From: Embiotoca jacksoni
Taxonomy: Eukaryota > Chordata > Actinopteri > Embiotocidae
Length of the DNA stretch: 64,000 nucleotides
NCBI GenBank assembly: GCA_022577435.1
Contig: JAKOON010000028.1
Location: 5,092,872-5,156,871 of the forward strand
Direction of reading: 5' to 3'
Below, in pieces: positions 1 to 64,000 of the stretch. Below the pieces are notes generated by a model. The model searched no databases, had not been told where the DNA came from, and saw only the letters and a program-made list of their open reading frames with translations. Position 1 is the stretch's first letter; each line of letters starts with the position of its first letter. A program made the position numbers and the translations under genes.

Positions 1-1167
1 ACTGTAATGTTCAGCAAAAGGTATCAAAGTGAAGGTATCGGTACAGATATAAAACTAATTTGAATGACCTGCACTAAAAAGAAATGGTATGATAGGGTCT
101 TCAAACATTGGAATTTTCCATAAAAGATATAATCCCATCTATAATATGAAACCCTATTTTTGATCCTGATTATGGCTAAGAATTTGTTTTCGGCATTAGC
201 AATTCAGTAGATTTACTTTCTAAAATTGAGTCTGGCTCTGCACACACCATTGGACCATGAGATTGTTGACACTTGACAGTCAATTTAACAAAAAGGGAAG
301 GAGAGTCACTGGTCCAGAGTATTCATAGGTGTCACCATATTAACGAGGACCAAAATGTAAAATGTTACTTCCCTGGTGTTGCTTTGACAATTGTGTGCCA
401 ACCTGTGCATGCCAGCAGTTTTAAAAACAATGTCAGCCCCTCAATCTGTATTGCATCTTGTTCCTGTCTTTGCCAGCGTGGCACTGCTCCCCTCTCTTCT
501 GGTGCCGGGTGCTTACATAAGCCTGCCTGTGCCCTCCTCCTGCATGGCCCAGCACCCCAGAGGAATGGTCCTCATTTGTGGGACCCAGAAACAATATGTG
601 TGCAAAAAAGTCTGCCACAAGCTTGCCTCTGATCTTTTATTCAGTACCTCTTTGAAATGAACTCAGTCTTTTTCTTTTTTTTTTCTTTGCCTTTGCCTAT
701 TCTACTTGTTTTATTGCTGCTTCTTGTTTTTCCTCTACTGGAGTATTTTTGACTTCCATTCTTCCCCCTCTCCTCTATCTGCATGGCATCATTTGGGAAA
801 GAAAAGAGTCGGATTAGACTTCATCCACCCGCGGATTACAAGAAAAATGATAGGGGTACGTTCTTAATGGTGGAAGTAAGGGAGTGAACGTAGGAAGAGA
901 ATGAGATGCAGCATCTGTTGTTTAAGGAAAAGGGAGGGTGTGAATGATGTCACTTTTTTTTGTTTCCTTTTGATCCAACTGTGTTTATTTAGGAGATATG
1001 GAAAAAAAAAACTGGTGCTTGATTTCTACCTAACTTTGTGTTTGGTACTGAAAGCATTATGTGGCAGATGTCGGGGACAGAATTGAAATGAGGCAGTCAC
1101 AGATGTTTGAGGGACTGATCTTTGGATGGATATAGACCTTCTTTTTTTTTTTTCCCTGTCTCTTGCG

Positions 1168-1169
1168 TG

Positions 1170-1266
<97 letters not shown>

Positions 1267-1282
1267 GCACACACACACACAC
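1168..1282 (+). repeat. (CA)n microsatellite with (CG) interruptions
   Basis: About 115 bp of nearly pure CA, flanked by gcgcgc on the left and interrupted by cgcg near 1265; a strong Z-DNA former. Confidence 0.99.
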
Positions 1283-3310
1283 GAAAACACACAATCGCAG
1301 CAGCAGCAGCAGCCCATCTCTCCTCACTGCCGCCCCCTCCGCCTCCTCCACTGACCTACTTCCCGACGCTAAGGATGAGGCGATGAGGCAGTGGGCTGAA
1401 TGAGAAGTGGCAGCAGTATCTCGTTTTATCCCCGTCTCCCTCGCTCGTCTCCTTCTCATCTCTCAGTCTCTCTCTCTTTCTGCTCAGCTGCTCTCCAGAC
1501 CCCTTCAAACACACAGCAGCCAGCAGGCTCCTCTTTTCTGCTTCAGGGTTCTGTGTGCGAGTATGCAAATACTGCAAAAAGGGAACCTGCCTCCATCTGA
1601 ATCTCGAGTGGGTGTGTCTGCATCTCGAAACATGTGGACATATGTTTTAAAACTTTGTGCACACACAATACGGTGTGTCTGTTTCAGCGGCATATCCTGT
1701 GTCTGTTCCATACTTTCTACAGGTGTATGTGTCTGCACGGGGATTCTTATGTCATGACAAACAGTTAGCCATGCACTTATTCCTGCATCTCTCACTTTGA
1801 CACACTCACAGATGGTTTTGATTAGCATCAGCCTATAGAGATCTACAAGCTTTTACTCTTTCATTGATATCTTTCTTTTCCATTTCCCCATTTCCCAGTG
1901 ATGAGCAGAGAGAAATGAGCAGGTGTCTGTGTTCCAAGTCATGCCTGTCAGATGTGTGATGACTCACAAATAACCACAGATGGGATGTCAAAAAATAGCT
2001 ACTATGAAAGCAGAGAGAACAGCAAGTGTGTCACACACAGAACATGATAATACATATTAATAAATAATTCACCTCTTTGGAAAATTGGCTTATTGGCTGT
2101 TTTCAGAGGATGAGATGAACATATTTGGATTAGATATAGAGCTGGAGCTGGGACTTGGCAAGGTTAGCCAAGTATAAAGACTGAAAGGAAAATAGCTGGT
2201 CTGGCTTCTTCTAAAAAGTGCACTTACCAACAAATCTAAATTGTCATTTACATTTACTTTGATTAACAAAAATGTTAAACTGACACCCTCTGTGACGACA
2301 AGGCTTCGGGGTAGCTGCATCCGGTCACTATGTGTTTGCCAAGAAGTAGTTCTCGTATGTAAATCTCCACAAAATGTCTTTTATACATTTCTCTTTATTC
2401 ACAGATCAACAAAGAAAGTATGGTAGAGGTTCCATGTACCATTACGTACGAAACCAAAATTCCAAAGTACCACTTCCCATTTCAAACAGCAACAATTTTT
2501 CTTTTTAAAATAAATTCACTGATTTAACCATGCCATTTAGAAATTCCGCTTGCTGAAATCAAAGATGAAGGAGTCTAGTTTCAACGTCATGCTACCCAAC
2601 ATGGTTCAGCATTGGCAAATTTTATGTCTATTTAAATGATTAACAACTGTATTTTTATCATTGTGATGTGTAATATATGCATTGATATATTTATCTTCAT
2701 TTACAGGTTAAACAAATTAAATATGTGTCATAAATGTGTTTTAAAGTTAATGGTAGTTTTATTTTTTTCTTAAGACGGAGCCAGTCTGGCTGTTTGCAAC
2801 CTTTATCCCCGGCTAAGCTCGGCTAACCCTTTCCTGACTCCAGCTTTGTATCCCCGTGCAAAGAGAAACAGTGTATTTACCAAGTATATATTTGTTTTAT
2901 CTGAAAGACCAAAAACAGCTTCTTAAACATTGACAAGGAGGGAACAGAAGGGTAGGAAAGGGGGGATTTAAGATGGCAGGAGTAGATAGTGCGAGGTGGC
3001 AAGGAAAAATGACAGATGTTACTGTCAGAGGGGGGTTGATGGAGGGAAATGTCACTCCATTCACCCTGAAAGAAGGACATAATAGGAGATGGCAGGGAGG
3101 GAGGGATAGAGTGACGAAATGAAAGGCTGGGAGATAAGAGGGGCGCTTAGGTCACATATGGCAGTGGACACGGTCAGTTGGGATTGTGTTTGTGTGGTAA
3201 CTCCTCCATACAGAGAATGATAAAGGTTCCATGAATAGTCTTTGTCTATATTCCTGCTTCCTTATATTTTCCAGTACATACAGTATACCTTATTTCTCTG
3301 TGTTTATAAC

Positions 3311-3311
<1 letters not shown>

Positions 3312-3362
<51 letters not shown>
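3312..3362 (+). repeat. (GT)n microsatellite
   Basis: About 50 bp of pure GT. Confidence 0.99.
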
Positions 3363-3364
<2 letters not shown>

Positions 3365-4781
3365 TTGGATTCTTTGGCTTACTTTCCCTGGACATGGGCT
3401 GGAAGCAGGCCAGCAGAGTTGGTGTTGAATGAGGACTGGCCGCACGTGGGGCTCAGTTGGAGAGTGAAGATAGAAACAGACACACACAGAGAGACACCGG
3501 GCTGGGGGTTTAGGTTGTGTATTTTGCTGAATGGCTTTAAAACCCCCGTAGAGTGGCCTCTTTTCCATTAGATTCGACCAGCTGTCCACAGCAACAATGA
3601 CGAACTCACAACCATAAAGATTTGGCATCGGCTCATACTAATACAGTATCTTGAACGATGAAAAGCTGTCACTGTTAATAGTCCGACTCGTTTCAAGTGT
3701 AACTGTATGGAAAACAATCTCCATGATTTACCTCCCTGAAGTGGGCTTTTTTTTTTTTTTTTTTAACTAACTGTTTTAAAGTGCTGTTCTGTTTCGTTTT
3801 CCCTCTGATTCACCACAATGAATACTCATTTGTGTTCATGTAGTACACCCATGCAATTTTGGTCAGCATGCCATGCTTAGTCATCTCTGGCCTGATTTAA
3901 TGTGTTGTCTCTGCCGCTTGCTGACAATACACCATGCGCATGTGACAGCTCTCTTACCATCGTGCTTATGTTGGTGAAAAAAACAAAGCATACTGGTTCA
4001 GGGAAGGTTAACAGACTTTTCAGATTGTGACTTTGCTGCAGTTTCAAGATTGCAGGAAACTTATTAATATAAGTTGTTTATAAAGATTTTGGCAGGCAAG
4101 ACCTGTTTTTTTAGGCGAGGGGACAAAGCAATAGACTGTGTACAAAGGTGGCCCAAGTTTCCAAGTCCGAAAAGTGAAGCCAAGATGGAAGTGCCTTAAA
4201 GTGCAATACCACCGAAAGCCACTAGAAAATGGTGTCATTCGCTAGAGTCACTATTCCCTAGATTCACTATTTCTGATCAGTGTTCTTGGTGGTTAATCTG
4301 AAAATATTACGTCATAATAGTTTAGGGCTTGTCTAGTTTAACTGATCTGCCTGCGGTGCAGTCAGGATTCTGCTGTAGGTGGCCGGGTAAAGATTCCTCG
4401 GGTTTTCTGTCACTGCTTGCTCCTTCCCAGCTCATCCAAAAATGTTCACTTCTGGCTCCACAAAATACCAAGATGACTACGGCTGAAAAGTTGACCTTGA
4501 GGCTTCAAAACGACACTTCGCAAACCAATGGGTGACTTCATGGTGGGTTTCTGCTTTGGAACAGGAGAATAACTGTGCTGTGCAAACTGACAACCGTGAC
4601 AACCAAGCACTAGTCAGCTATATGACACAATGAAGTGCACTGATGTAACCGACAGGAACCATCCAAAGAATGTTGTCGAACTTTTCAGCATAATTAAATC
4701 GCAAAGTAGCAAGTGTGAATTTGTTAAGCTATAACATTAAAGGGTAATACGAAATTTTAATTTCAGGAACCTGAACCTAAT

Positions 4782-4851
4782 GTGTAAAGTGCCATGAAAT
4801 AACCTCTGTTGTGATTTGGCGCTATATAAATAAAATTGAATTGAATTGAAT
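4782..4851 (-). repeat. End fragment of a teleost dispersed repeat
   Basis: Reverse-complemented, this reads through tatatagcgccaaatcacaa and ggttatttcatggcact and matches 38424-38493 closely. It ends in repeated gaatt units. Only about 70 bp of the element is present. Confidence 0.7.
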
Positions 4852-6195
4852 CTAAAAGGACCAATGAGAACAAGCTCACATCCTCGTATGTGAATTTAAG
4901 CAAATTTGTGTTGCTGTAGTTGTTGCTCCTGTCCATACTGGCATTCCTAAAATTATTCAAATGAATCTAGCAGTCCTTGCTGTAAGCTAAAATGCATTCC
5001 TAAGTCCAGCCACAGCTAAAATGAGTATTTTCTGCAGGCTTAGTCAACCTAATCAATTGCAAAATCTTCCCGAAAAAGGTATTTTTTAATAAGGATGCCA
5101 TTTGTAATCTAAAGTGTCCATATTACCTTAAGGATTCTCACTGTAAAGACACCAGGGTGAATACTCTGCGCTCAGGGAGTAAGGGGCAAACAGCTTATTT
5201 CTGCCTTGGAGCCTCGTTGTAGGTCAATCCAGCCCTGATAGAGGCAGGAGGGTGGGGGAGAATTTAGAGATTGTCACCTCAGCTATCATAACACACATAC
5301 GGATGTAGTATCAAATGTACCTCACACACAGGCTCACATAAACAAGATGCCACACATGAGGTAATTGACATTCGGCACACTGATGCAATCACTGTGAAAT
5401 ACTCTCCATACTCGACAGTGATTACACAAAATGATTTAAGATACAACACTTTTCAGAAAAGTCATCCTTCTGATGGTTGCACAAGCATTTCCGTGTTCAA
5501 CAAACCAAAGAGAACTTTGGTTGCTTTTCATTGAAAATAGCCTCCAGTTCATTTGTTGCTGTGCACAGCTCTGCTCCTTCTGCCCTGGGGGATGGCAGAT
5601 CCAAGCAAGGCAGAAAAAGCAAATGAGCAAAAGACGAAAGGGCAAAATGGAAATGTGGTGTTTTTCTCTTTTCATTTTTTTCCTCTTCAAGCTTCTGTCG
5701 AGGGCCCAGCGCATTCATAAAGAATTTACCATCCAGCTAATTTTAGACGGCACACGATAACTCCTACACTGTGCGAATGTGTGAGAGAGTGATGGCAGAG
5801 TCATGCCCGGTTAAGATGTTGTAGATTATGGCTTCTCGTGGAAACTAAAGTCTTAAAATTTCACTGCCATATCAAACAGATTGGTGCAAAGCTTCAGCTG
5901 TTCCTTAATGTTTGTGAGGTTATGTACAAATATCAATAAAGGAATAACATTTGGGAGTGTTGGATTTTTGAAAATGTGGTATTGGCTCTGTGTTCTTCAT
6001 AGAAACTCCATGGACACTTTTATTGTATTTCCCATACATGGCTTCAGAATTGATTTCTTGGTTGGATATTTCTGCTGGATTTGCATGTGCAAGGTATTTG
6101 CATAACAGGCCTGAAGTCCATTCATTCACAAATGCAGTAAAATGTTGCATAAAGAAGAGTTTTGGCAACTGTGTGAGCTGTTGTGGGTGTATGCT

Positions 6196-6198
<3 letters not shown>

Positions 6199-6262
<64 letters not shown>
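6199..6262 (+). repeat. (GT)n microsatellite
   Basis: About 64 bp of pure GT, facing the (CA)n tract 149 bp downstream. Confidence 0.99.
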
Positions 6263-6264
<2 letters not shown>

Positions 6265-6407
6265 GAACATAATATAGTGTAAAGAGTGTATTATTCCAAC
6301 AGTAAAGACCACCCATATCCTTTTTGTAGCATTGAGGAAATCCTCCAGGGTGTCTTGCCCCATTCAGTCCTCTGCTGATGGTGTAGTGGGTGTCCTTCGC
6401 TCCTGTC

Positions 6408-6410
<3 letters not shown>

Positions 6411-6446
<36 letters not shown>

Positions 6447-6472
6447 GCGCATACATGCATACATACATACAT
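6411..6472 (+). repeat. (CA)n then (CATA)n microsatellite
   Basis: About 34 bp of CA followed by gcgcgc and several cata units. Confidence 0.98.
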
Positions 6473-7158
6473 TGCGTCTGCTCCATTGAAGGAGAGATGG
6501 CACTGCTGGGGCAGCTCTCAGTGCAAGTCTGCACAAACAGCATGCACAAACACACACTACACATTCACTATTGTACCTCACGGACAAGAGGTTTCTTTGT
6601 CACGCATAAGAGCAACCACTGTCAAGATGAGGATATGATGGCGTGCCATGCTGCCGATGGGCCCTTTTGTCGCACGGGAAGAATACCTCCACCCTGGTAT
6701 ATGCTTTTATAGACATACTGTAGCAAAGGCAATAAAAAATCTGGTAAGAGACTGGAGTTGGATGGATTTTAAATCAGTATGTATTTCTGGTGCTGTAAGG
6801 TGTTCTGGTTCGGATCTCATTGTATCGTTTGTTTGCCTGTGTGTGTGCCTGTTGCTGCTCATATAGCATCCTTTATTTATCCCAAACAAACAGAGGCTGC
6901 TGGAAACAGAAATTGCTTCTCTTCCTGTGCACTAAAAATAATGTATTTCCAAGAAAACAGCATAAGGCCTTTATGATTTGAGTATTGACTGAATGTTGCC
7001 GTGTATTTTATTGAGAACAAAGTAAATTATTTATCCAACACAGAAATTTCATGCATTATGGCATCGAGAATGCTTTTCTCATATGCATTTAATGTAACAT
7101 TTGGGACCGTCAGTGTCTCCGTGTAACCTTTTCCCTCGTTCCTCTCTTTCTTTTTCAG

Positions 7159-7277
7159 ATCATGCCCCCTAGATAGCAGCCTCGTCCACCTCTCCACTCC
7201 CCCTCCCTGCCCCTTGGCCCCTTCCTCTATCTTCCTGGTCCAGCGCCACCACTGCCACCTCCGTCACCACGGCCATC
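7159..7277 (+). other. daam2: daam2 5' UTR part of the first coding exon
   Basis: A pyrimidine-rich tract ending in AG at 7157-7158 is a good splice acceptor, so this exon is not the transcription start and at least one non-coding exon should lie upstream. The 119 nt before the start codon are C-rich. They contain a tiny upstream ORF at 7162-7176. Confidence 0.7.
7162..7176 (+). promoter_or_regulatory. 4-codon uORF, degenerate copy of the daam2 start
   Basis: ATG at 7162, four bases from the acceptor, encodes M-P-P-R and then TAG. The real start at 7278 has the same ATCATG context and the same first four residues. The uORF is out of frame with the main ORF (116 nt apart). It could lower translation from the main start or simply be leaky-scanned; both starts have A at -3. 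Confidence 0.6.
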
Positions 7278-59378
<52,101 letters not shown>

Positions 59379-60544
59379 GTAACCAACTGTTTGATCATTT
59401 GTTTCTATGTTTAATAATGTGTGTGAATGTCAGACGAGGTCATTCTGGAAGTGTAAGTGTATTTTGTGGGTGGCTTTGATGCATCCTTGGCAAGTCGTCC
59501 TCACTGCTAAGCCTTCATGTCAGACGGACTGAAGAGAAGGAAGGAGTGATTTACAAAATACTGGAGGGAGAAACCGTGAAACCTCCGCGCATCCCTTTTA
59601 GTCCAGTGGGATGACATCAGCGGGGTCGGAAAACCCAGCGCTGAAAGATTAGCCGGGATTCCCCCGACGTCTCCTCTTTGTGTTGGTCTCTTGAAGTTCG
59701 GGTTTTAAATCCACACTCCTTTTTTTTTTACAACTGGGACAAGTGGCCTTCTGAACCCTGCTGGCTCGTGTATGCATATATGGTAGGAAGCATGTAAGCT
59801 GAACATATCTGTGGGACTGGGGGAATCCCAAAGTAAGTCAATGTTGAAAAGATTTATGCAAACATGTTATTTAATTCGCAGGCCTATGGTGGTCTGCTCC
59901 ATATTTAGCATCCTTATGCTGGCACATTGGAAGCTTTTGCATCTTGCAGACTCTTACATTAGCACAGATATTAGGCCAGGGACACACTTCCTCCATAGCA
60001 TCCATGTTAATGGCTGAGAGCATCCACACTGCCCGCTGAGACGTGCTGTTCGAGGGTAAACAACATTTGTCGGACATCAAAAATACTATACTGGTGGCCG
60101 TTATCAAAGAGAAACTCGTTGAATCATTGGTAGGACCTGCAGCCGCCGCACCGCAGGTGACACGCAGCCAGTGTGGACACACACACGCAAGCAAGATACA
60201 TCTAAGACGCACAAACTACGCAGGCATTGTGTTCGAGGCTTTACATTATAGCATTATAAAGATTGCATTTTTCCAAAATACCTGTTAAACGACGCTAAAG
60301 AACCACATGGCTTCAATTTTCTCAACGATCCAAAGTTTGTAAGACAGATGGAGTGAAAGACATGACAACGGGTTCTCGGTAGAACTTCCCCTTGCCTAAT
60401 TATTCGTTCAAGGAGGAGGTCGGTAAAAAAATTGGAGGGAAAATGCACCATTTGGGATGTCATGGGAAAAGAACGGGAGGAATAGGGAACCAGTTACTGC
60501 AGTAAAACAAAAGGACCTGTGTTCACCGTTCCAGACTCAAACTC

Positions 60545-60563
60545 TGTGTGTGTGTGTGTGTGT

Positions 60564-60661
<98 letters not shown>
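60545..60661 (+). repeat. (GT)n microsatellite, longest in the window
   Basis: About 117 bp with a single tctg interruption, in intron 23. Confidence 0.99.
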
Positions 60662-60847
60662 TTGTTAAGTGGGGAGTCTGACACATTGACTCAGTGCTTG
60701 TCAAGGCCCTTTGACACTCCGCTAGGTTTCCAGTGGAATACAAATATGGAAGGTGTGGGTGTGTGTTTCATCCCTAAGAAGGTAGAGGTTGACTAAACTG
60801 AGCTGGCAGCTTGCTAAGGTTCATAAAGCTCCATGGCAACAAATATA

Positions 60848-60867
60848 TGTGTGTGTGTGTGTGTGTG
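60848..60867 (+). repeat. Short (GT)n tract
   Basis: Ten GT units. Confidence 0.95.
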
Positions 60868-62720
60868 CAGAGATACACACATGCTCACTAGACACCACGG
60901 CAGTACAAAGGATTACAGTTGTCCAAGGTCATGTGGGTTATTGGGACGGAGGTTTCCAGGGGAGGGAAGGGATTTTTCTCTTATCCACAGAGATTGGATG
61001 GGTTTGTACTTAACAACACATCCACACATCAGCATGTTCAGAGAATACAATATTCACTTTCTGTCCAAGACCAAAACAGCTCAGTTTGAAGCAGAAAAAA
61101 GCAGAGCAGGGAGTGCTGCGAGATACTCATTCGCCACATGTGCTGCTGTCTTGGAAATGTTAAGTTACAACGTATTGCACTAGTGGGAATGTGGCCTAAA
61201 AAAAACAGATTCAGGCACTAATGTGAATTTGGCTAATAAAAGACCTTCAGTAGATGACTTGGAACATTAAAAACTGCACCTATGTGTGTCATCAATCTCC
61301 CTTCATCATTCATACAACCTAACCAGCGTCTTTGCATGTTATAGCCCATTTGTTTCAAATTACTGCACATTTCTGCCAACCATTTTCCAAAGCTCGCTGT
61401 ACTGTAAGTGATTTCTTGCGTTTTACGGACACACAGGCAGCCTGTACAGTCGGTTATTAGTTACTTTTACAACAGCATGAGAATCGGCCTGTAGAGACCT
61501 GAAACTTACTTGATTAAACTAATCCATCATAGCTTGTGTCGTGTCTGCTTGATATTAGTATTGTGCAAGTTATGCAAAAGTGTGGATGGATTTGCCACTC
61601 AGCAGGGATGTCATTCTGACCAAAAATAAAAGAAGGCCTCGTGATAGATGGCTTGGCTCAAACAAGCTGATCTTTAAGCATTCTCACAATGCCTGTTGTG
61701 GTTGTTGATGTGACTTGGTGACAACAATCGAATAGCCTAAAAAAGAACAACACACACACCTTTAACATTTAGTGTCCATCTCTGTCCCGTAAATATTAAC
61801 AGTAAAAAATGATCAAATAAATCAGTGATGCGTGCATAAAAACACATTCTGATGAGAAAGGCTTTTTTTTTTCCCCAGTCTTGATTTTAGCCATTAGCCT
61901 TCTTACAAATGCCAGTGGTATTATGAAAGAGCTGTTCTTACTTCAAGAGCCTTGTTCGTTGGTATATAAAGTTTAAGTATGATGTAGTAAATGTAGTTCA
62001 TTTCAAGTCCAGAGCTGGGTATTGGAGTATTTGATGTCTAATCTTTATGTTGTGTGCAACTTAACCTTCAACGCTATGTAATACAGGAAAAAGAAATTAC
62101 ATTTTGACCCATTTGTAAACGAGCATCTGACCCAAAGGTCTTTTGAAATGGACCTTACTGCAGTTTCCCTGCACATACACAATCTTTTGTTCCCACTTTC
62201 ATGTCTAGTTGAGCTTCACAGCTGCTAGCTGTCAATACTTTAACTATCACACCATCACTGGACTTTTTTCTTCTTGCAGTTCGTTGACATGTGGACTGGT
62301 ATTGTGTTTGTTTGTATGGGAGCATTTCAGTGTTTCCACTAACTGAGGCATGACTGTAAAATGAACTTTGCTCCTTTTCCCCGGTCTGTACTGCATAGGT
62401 GTCTGTAGAGAGCGAGGGATCAGATAAAATCAGATAAAAGTGGATTCTCTCAGGACACGCTTGTGTCCCTGTATATTTTCTTTGGGTTAGATATGAAAAA
62501 TGATCTTGTTTGTATTTAGATATAATTTTGTCAATTATGTTTCCTTTCAGAGAATTGGAATAGCATTTTCTCACATACCCAGCTGTCACAATACGAGTGT
62601 TTGACAGGATTTATGCAACATCCATGACAAAAGAAATGTAATAAAATTTTAAGTCAAACAATAAGGGTACATTACAACATTAAATAATCCACCTAGATAA
62701 TTAGCCTATCCTAGAGCAGG

Positions 62721-62723
<3 letters not shown>

Positions 62724-62802
<79 letters not shown>

Positions 62803-62814
62803 TTTGTTTGTTTG
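62724..62814 (+). repeat. (GT)n then (TTTG)n microsatellite
   Basis: About 76 bp of GT followed by four tttg units; a further short GT tract is at 62862-62880. Confidence 0.98.
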
Positions 62815-63571
62815 TCTGAGATGAGTTGCATCTGTGTGACTTCGCATTCTCTATTTCATTGTGTGTGTGTGTGTCTGTGTTTACTCATTTAGCACAGACT
62901 CGAGAGGATGAGAGGAAACAGATTTGACCAGACACATAATTACAAGGAGAGAAAGGGAAGATGGTGGGGTTGCCATGGTGACCAGGACCATAATGACGGG
63001 ATGGTTTTGCGTCCTCACAAAATAGCGAGGCCCAACTCCATTTTATCACAACACGAGGACCACATACAGTATATACTAGCCTCTCTACTCCCCTTCAAGA
63101 GAGAACTCTGTTACAGTACATCAGAGGCAGCAGCTTTCTAACTGAAAGATTTGATTTGTTTAGACATTTACAATGTTTTGGTCTGCGCTCTTCAGAGTGA
63201 CAAAGTAATATACCAGCACAGTGTTTTTCTCCTGAAGTTACATAACACTGATGCATTTGTAGTTAGAAATAGCTCCACCTCAACCAGATACAGTTTTTAA
63301 AGGTGTCTTGCACCTTATTGTATCAGTAATGATGATTCAAAATGCGCCTAAAAAGGCCATTTTGCATAATAAATGTTCTTCCACTGCTGTTTTTAATCAT
63401 GTCGAGTCTAAGGCTGTGTTTCAACTCGCGTACTTACATCAGTATACTTCCATGTAGTACACAGCCGTTGTGCACTCCCAGGCAACAATGACAACCACCA
63501 CATTGAATGCATCACAGACCAACAGCTTTGTTTGGTCATTGTACTTTAAAATGTTTTCGTGGCCTCTTTTT

Positions 63572-63630
63572 CACACACACACACACACACGCGCGCACAC
63601 ACGCACGCACGCATGCACACACGCACACAC
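63572..63630 (+). repeat. (CA)n with CG and GCAC variants
   Basis: About 18 bp of CA, then gcgcgc and mixed acgc/caca units. Confidence 0.96.
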
Positions 63631-64000
63631 TAAAATGATGGATTCCATCCAACAACTGTATCATGGTACTTTGTAAAAAATAAATACTTGTGGAAACGTG
63701 TACAACTTGTATACATGTATAGTCTGGTGTTCGCAACAGCTACAGCTTTCTTGGCAAGCAATTTTTGCAGTTTGAAAATAAGTTAATGGACCTTTTACTA
63801 CAACGCCAATGACTGTCGAGGGTGAGAAGTTTCTAGGGTTTCATGCTCAACGTTTTGACCGTTATGAGTCCACCATCCAGGATACTCATAGTGCACTGCA
63901 TGTTGCCATACTTATCGGCGTGAATGCACTTATGCACTCAAAACAGCAAGTTGTAGGTTTGCAAGACGTTCAGTCAGCTGCTGTGTCATTTAACAACAGA

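Larger units (their letters stand above)
1..7158. other. upstream non-coding region, probably 5' flank and/or 5'-UTR intron of daam2
   Basis: No coding exon was recognised on either strand. Because the first coding exon begins at an acceptor, part of this stretch is probably intron, with a non-coding exon at an unknown position here or further upstream. It holds microsatellites at 1168-1282, 3312-3362, 6199-6262 and 6411-6472 and a repeat fragment at 4782-4851. The GC-rich piece at 1295-1460 is the only promoter-like patch. Confidence 0.6.
59379..64000 (+). other. daam2: start of daam2 intron 23 (more than 4.6 kb)
   Basis: Non-coding. It contains the longest (GT)n tract of the window at 60545-60661, smaller tracts at 60848-60867, 62724-62814 and 63572-63630. 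No sequence for the HFGE or DEFFGIFD exons is present, so the intron runs past the window end. Patches near 59860-60200 and 63410-63960 look like decayed dispersed repeats but I cannot name a family. Confidence 0.8.

Noticed and set aside
391..660. Possible small secreted protein near the left end
   Set aside because: Overlapping open frames in both strands with no conserved motif, start context or exon structure.
1097..1459. Open frames of Cys-Val or Thr-His repeats over the (CA)n/(GT)n tracts
   Set aside because: Dinucleotide repeats are open in several frames by construction; no domain, splice context or homologue.
6199..6472. CRISPR-like repeat array
   Set aside because: Simple dinucleotide microsatellites without repeat-spacer structure, in a vertebrate genome.
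62155..62589. 144-codon open frame on the minus strand in intron 23
   Set aside because: No recognisable motif or family; treated as chance.
59379..64000. Search for the final FH2/DAD exons (HFGE, DEFFGIFD, DDLVSALRSGE)
   Set aside because: No frame in this stretch encodes these conserved segments; they must lie beyond the window.

Overview
The window is genomic DNA from a ray-finned fish, most likely a teleost. It carries one protein-coding gene on the + strand, daam2 (Dishevelled-associated activator of morphogenesis 2, a diaphanous-related formin). The fish assignment rests on the dense long (CA)n/(GT)n microsatellites, on Tc1/mariner fossils and dispersed repeats typical of teleost genomes, and on a protein that follows vertebrate DAAM2 closely without being a mammalian copy. 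I name no species.

I could place 23 coding exons by hand between 7278 and 59378. Every junction has AG/GT borders and a compatible phase, and together they give 2841 nt, or 947 in-frame codons. The product starts at the initiator Met, passes through the GTPase-binding/FH3 (DID) region (about residues 40-430), a coiled coil (about 434-515) and the proline-rich FH1 region (about 516-585), and covers most of the actin-nucleating FH2 domain (about 598-947). The last stretch of FH2, the DAD autoregulatory tail and the 3' UTR lie beyond base 64000. Human DAAM2 is about 1068 residues, so roughly 120 residues are missing.

Layout: 1-7158 is non-coding and is probably a 5' flank plus 5'-UTR intron, because the exon with the start codon opens at a splice acceptor. 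7159-7445 is that first coding exon. 7446-41154 is a sparse half with only three further exons (2, 3 and 4) separated by introns of about 4-11 kb filled with microsatellites and transposon fossils. 41155-59378 is the dense half, with exons 5-23. 59379-64000 is the start of a long intron. I found no convincing second gene, tRNA, rRNA or CRISPR array.

The observations most worth following are: (a) a decayed copy of exon 2 with its splice acceptor, embedded in a Tc1-like transposon fossil 2.5 kb downstream of the real exon; (b) a 30-nt in-frame microexon in the FH2 linker, at the position where DAAM1 has a 10-residue optional insert and canonical human DAAM2 has none; (c) a degenerate duplicate of the start-codon region in the 5' UTR, making a 4-codon uORF whose peptide matches the first four residues of the real protein; (d) a short retroposon with a perfect 12-bp target-site duplication.
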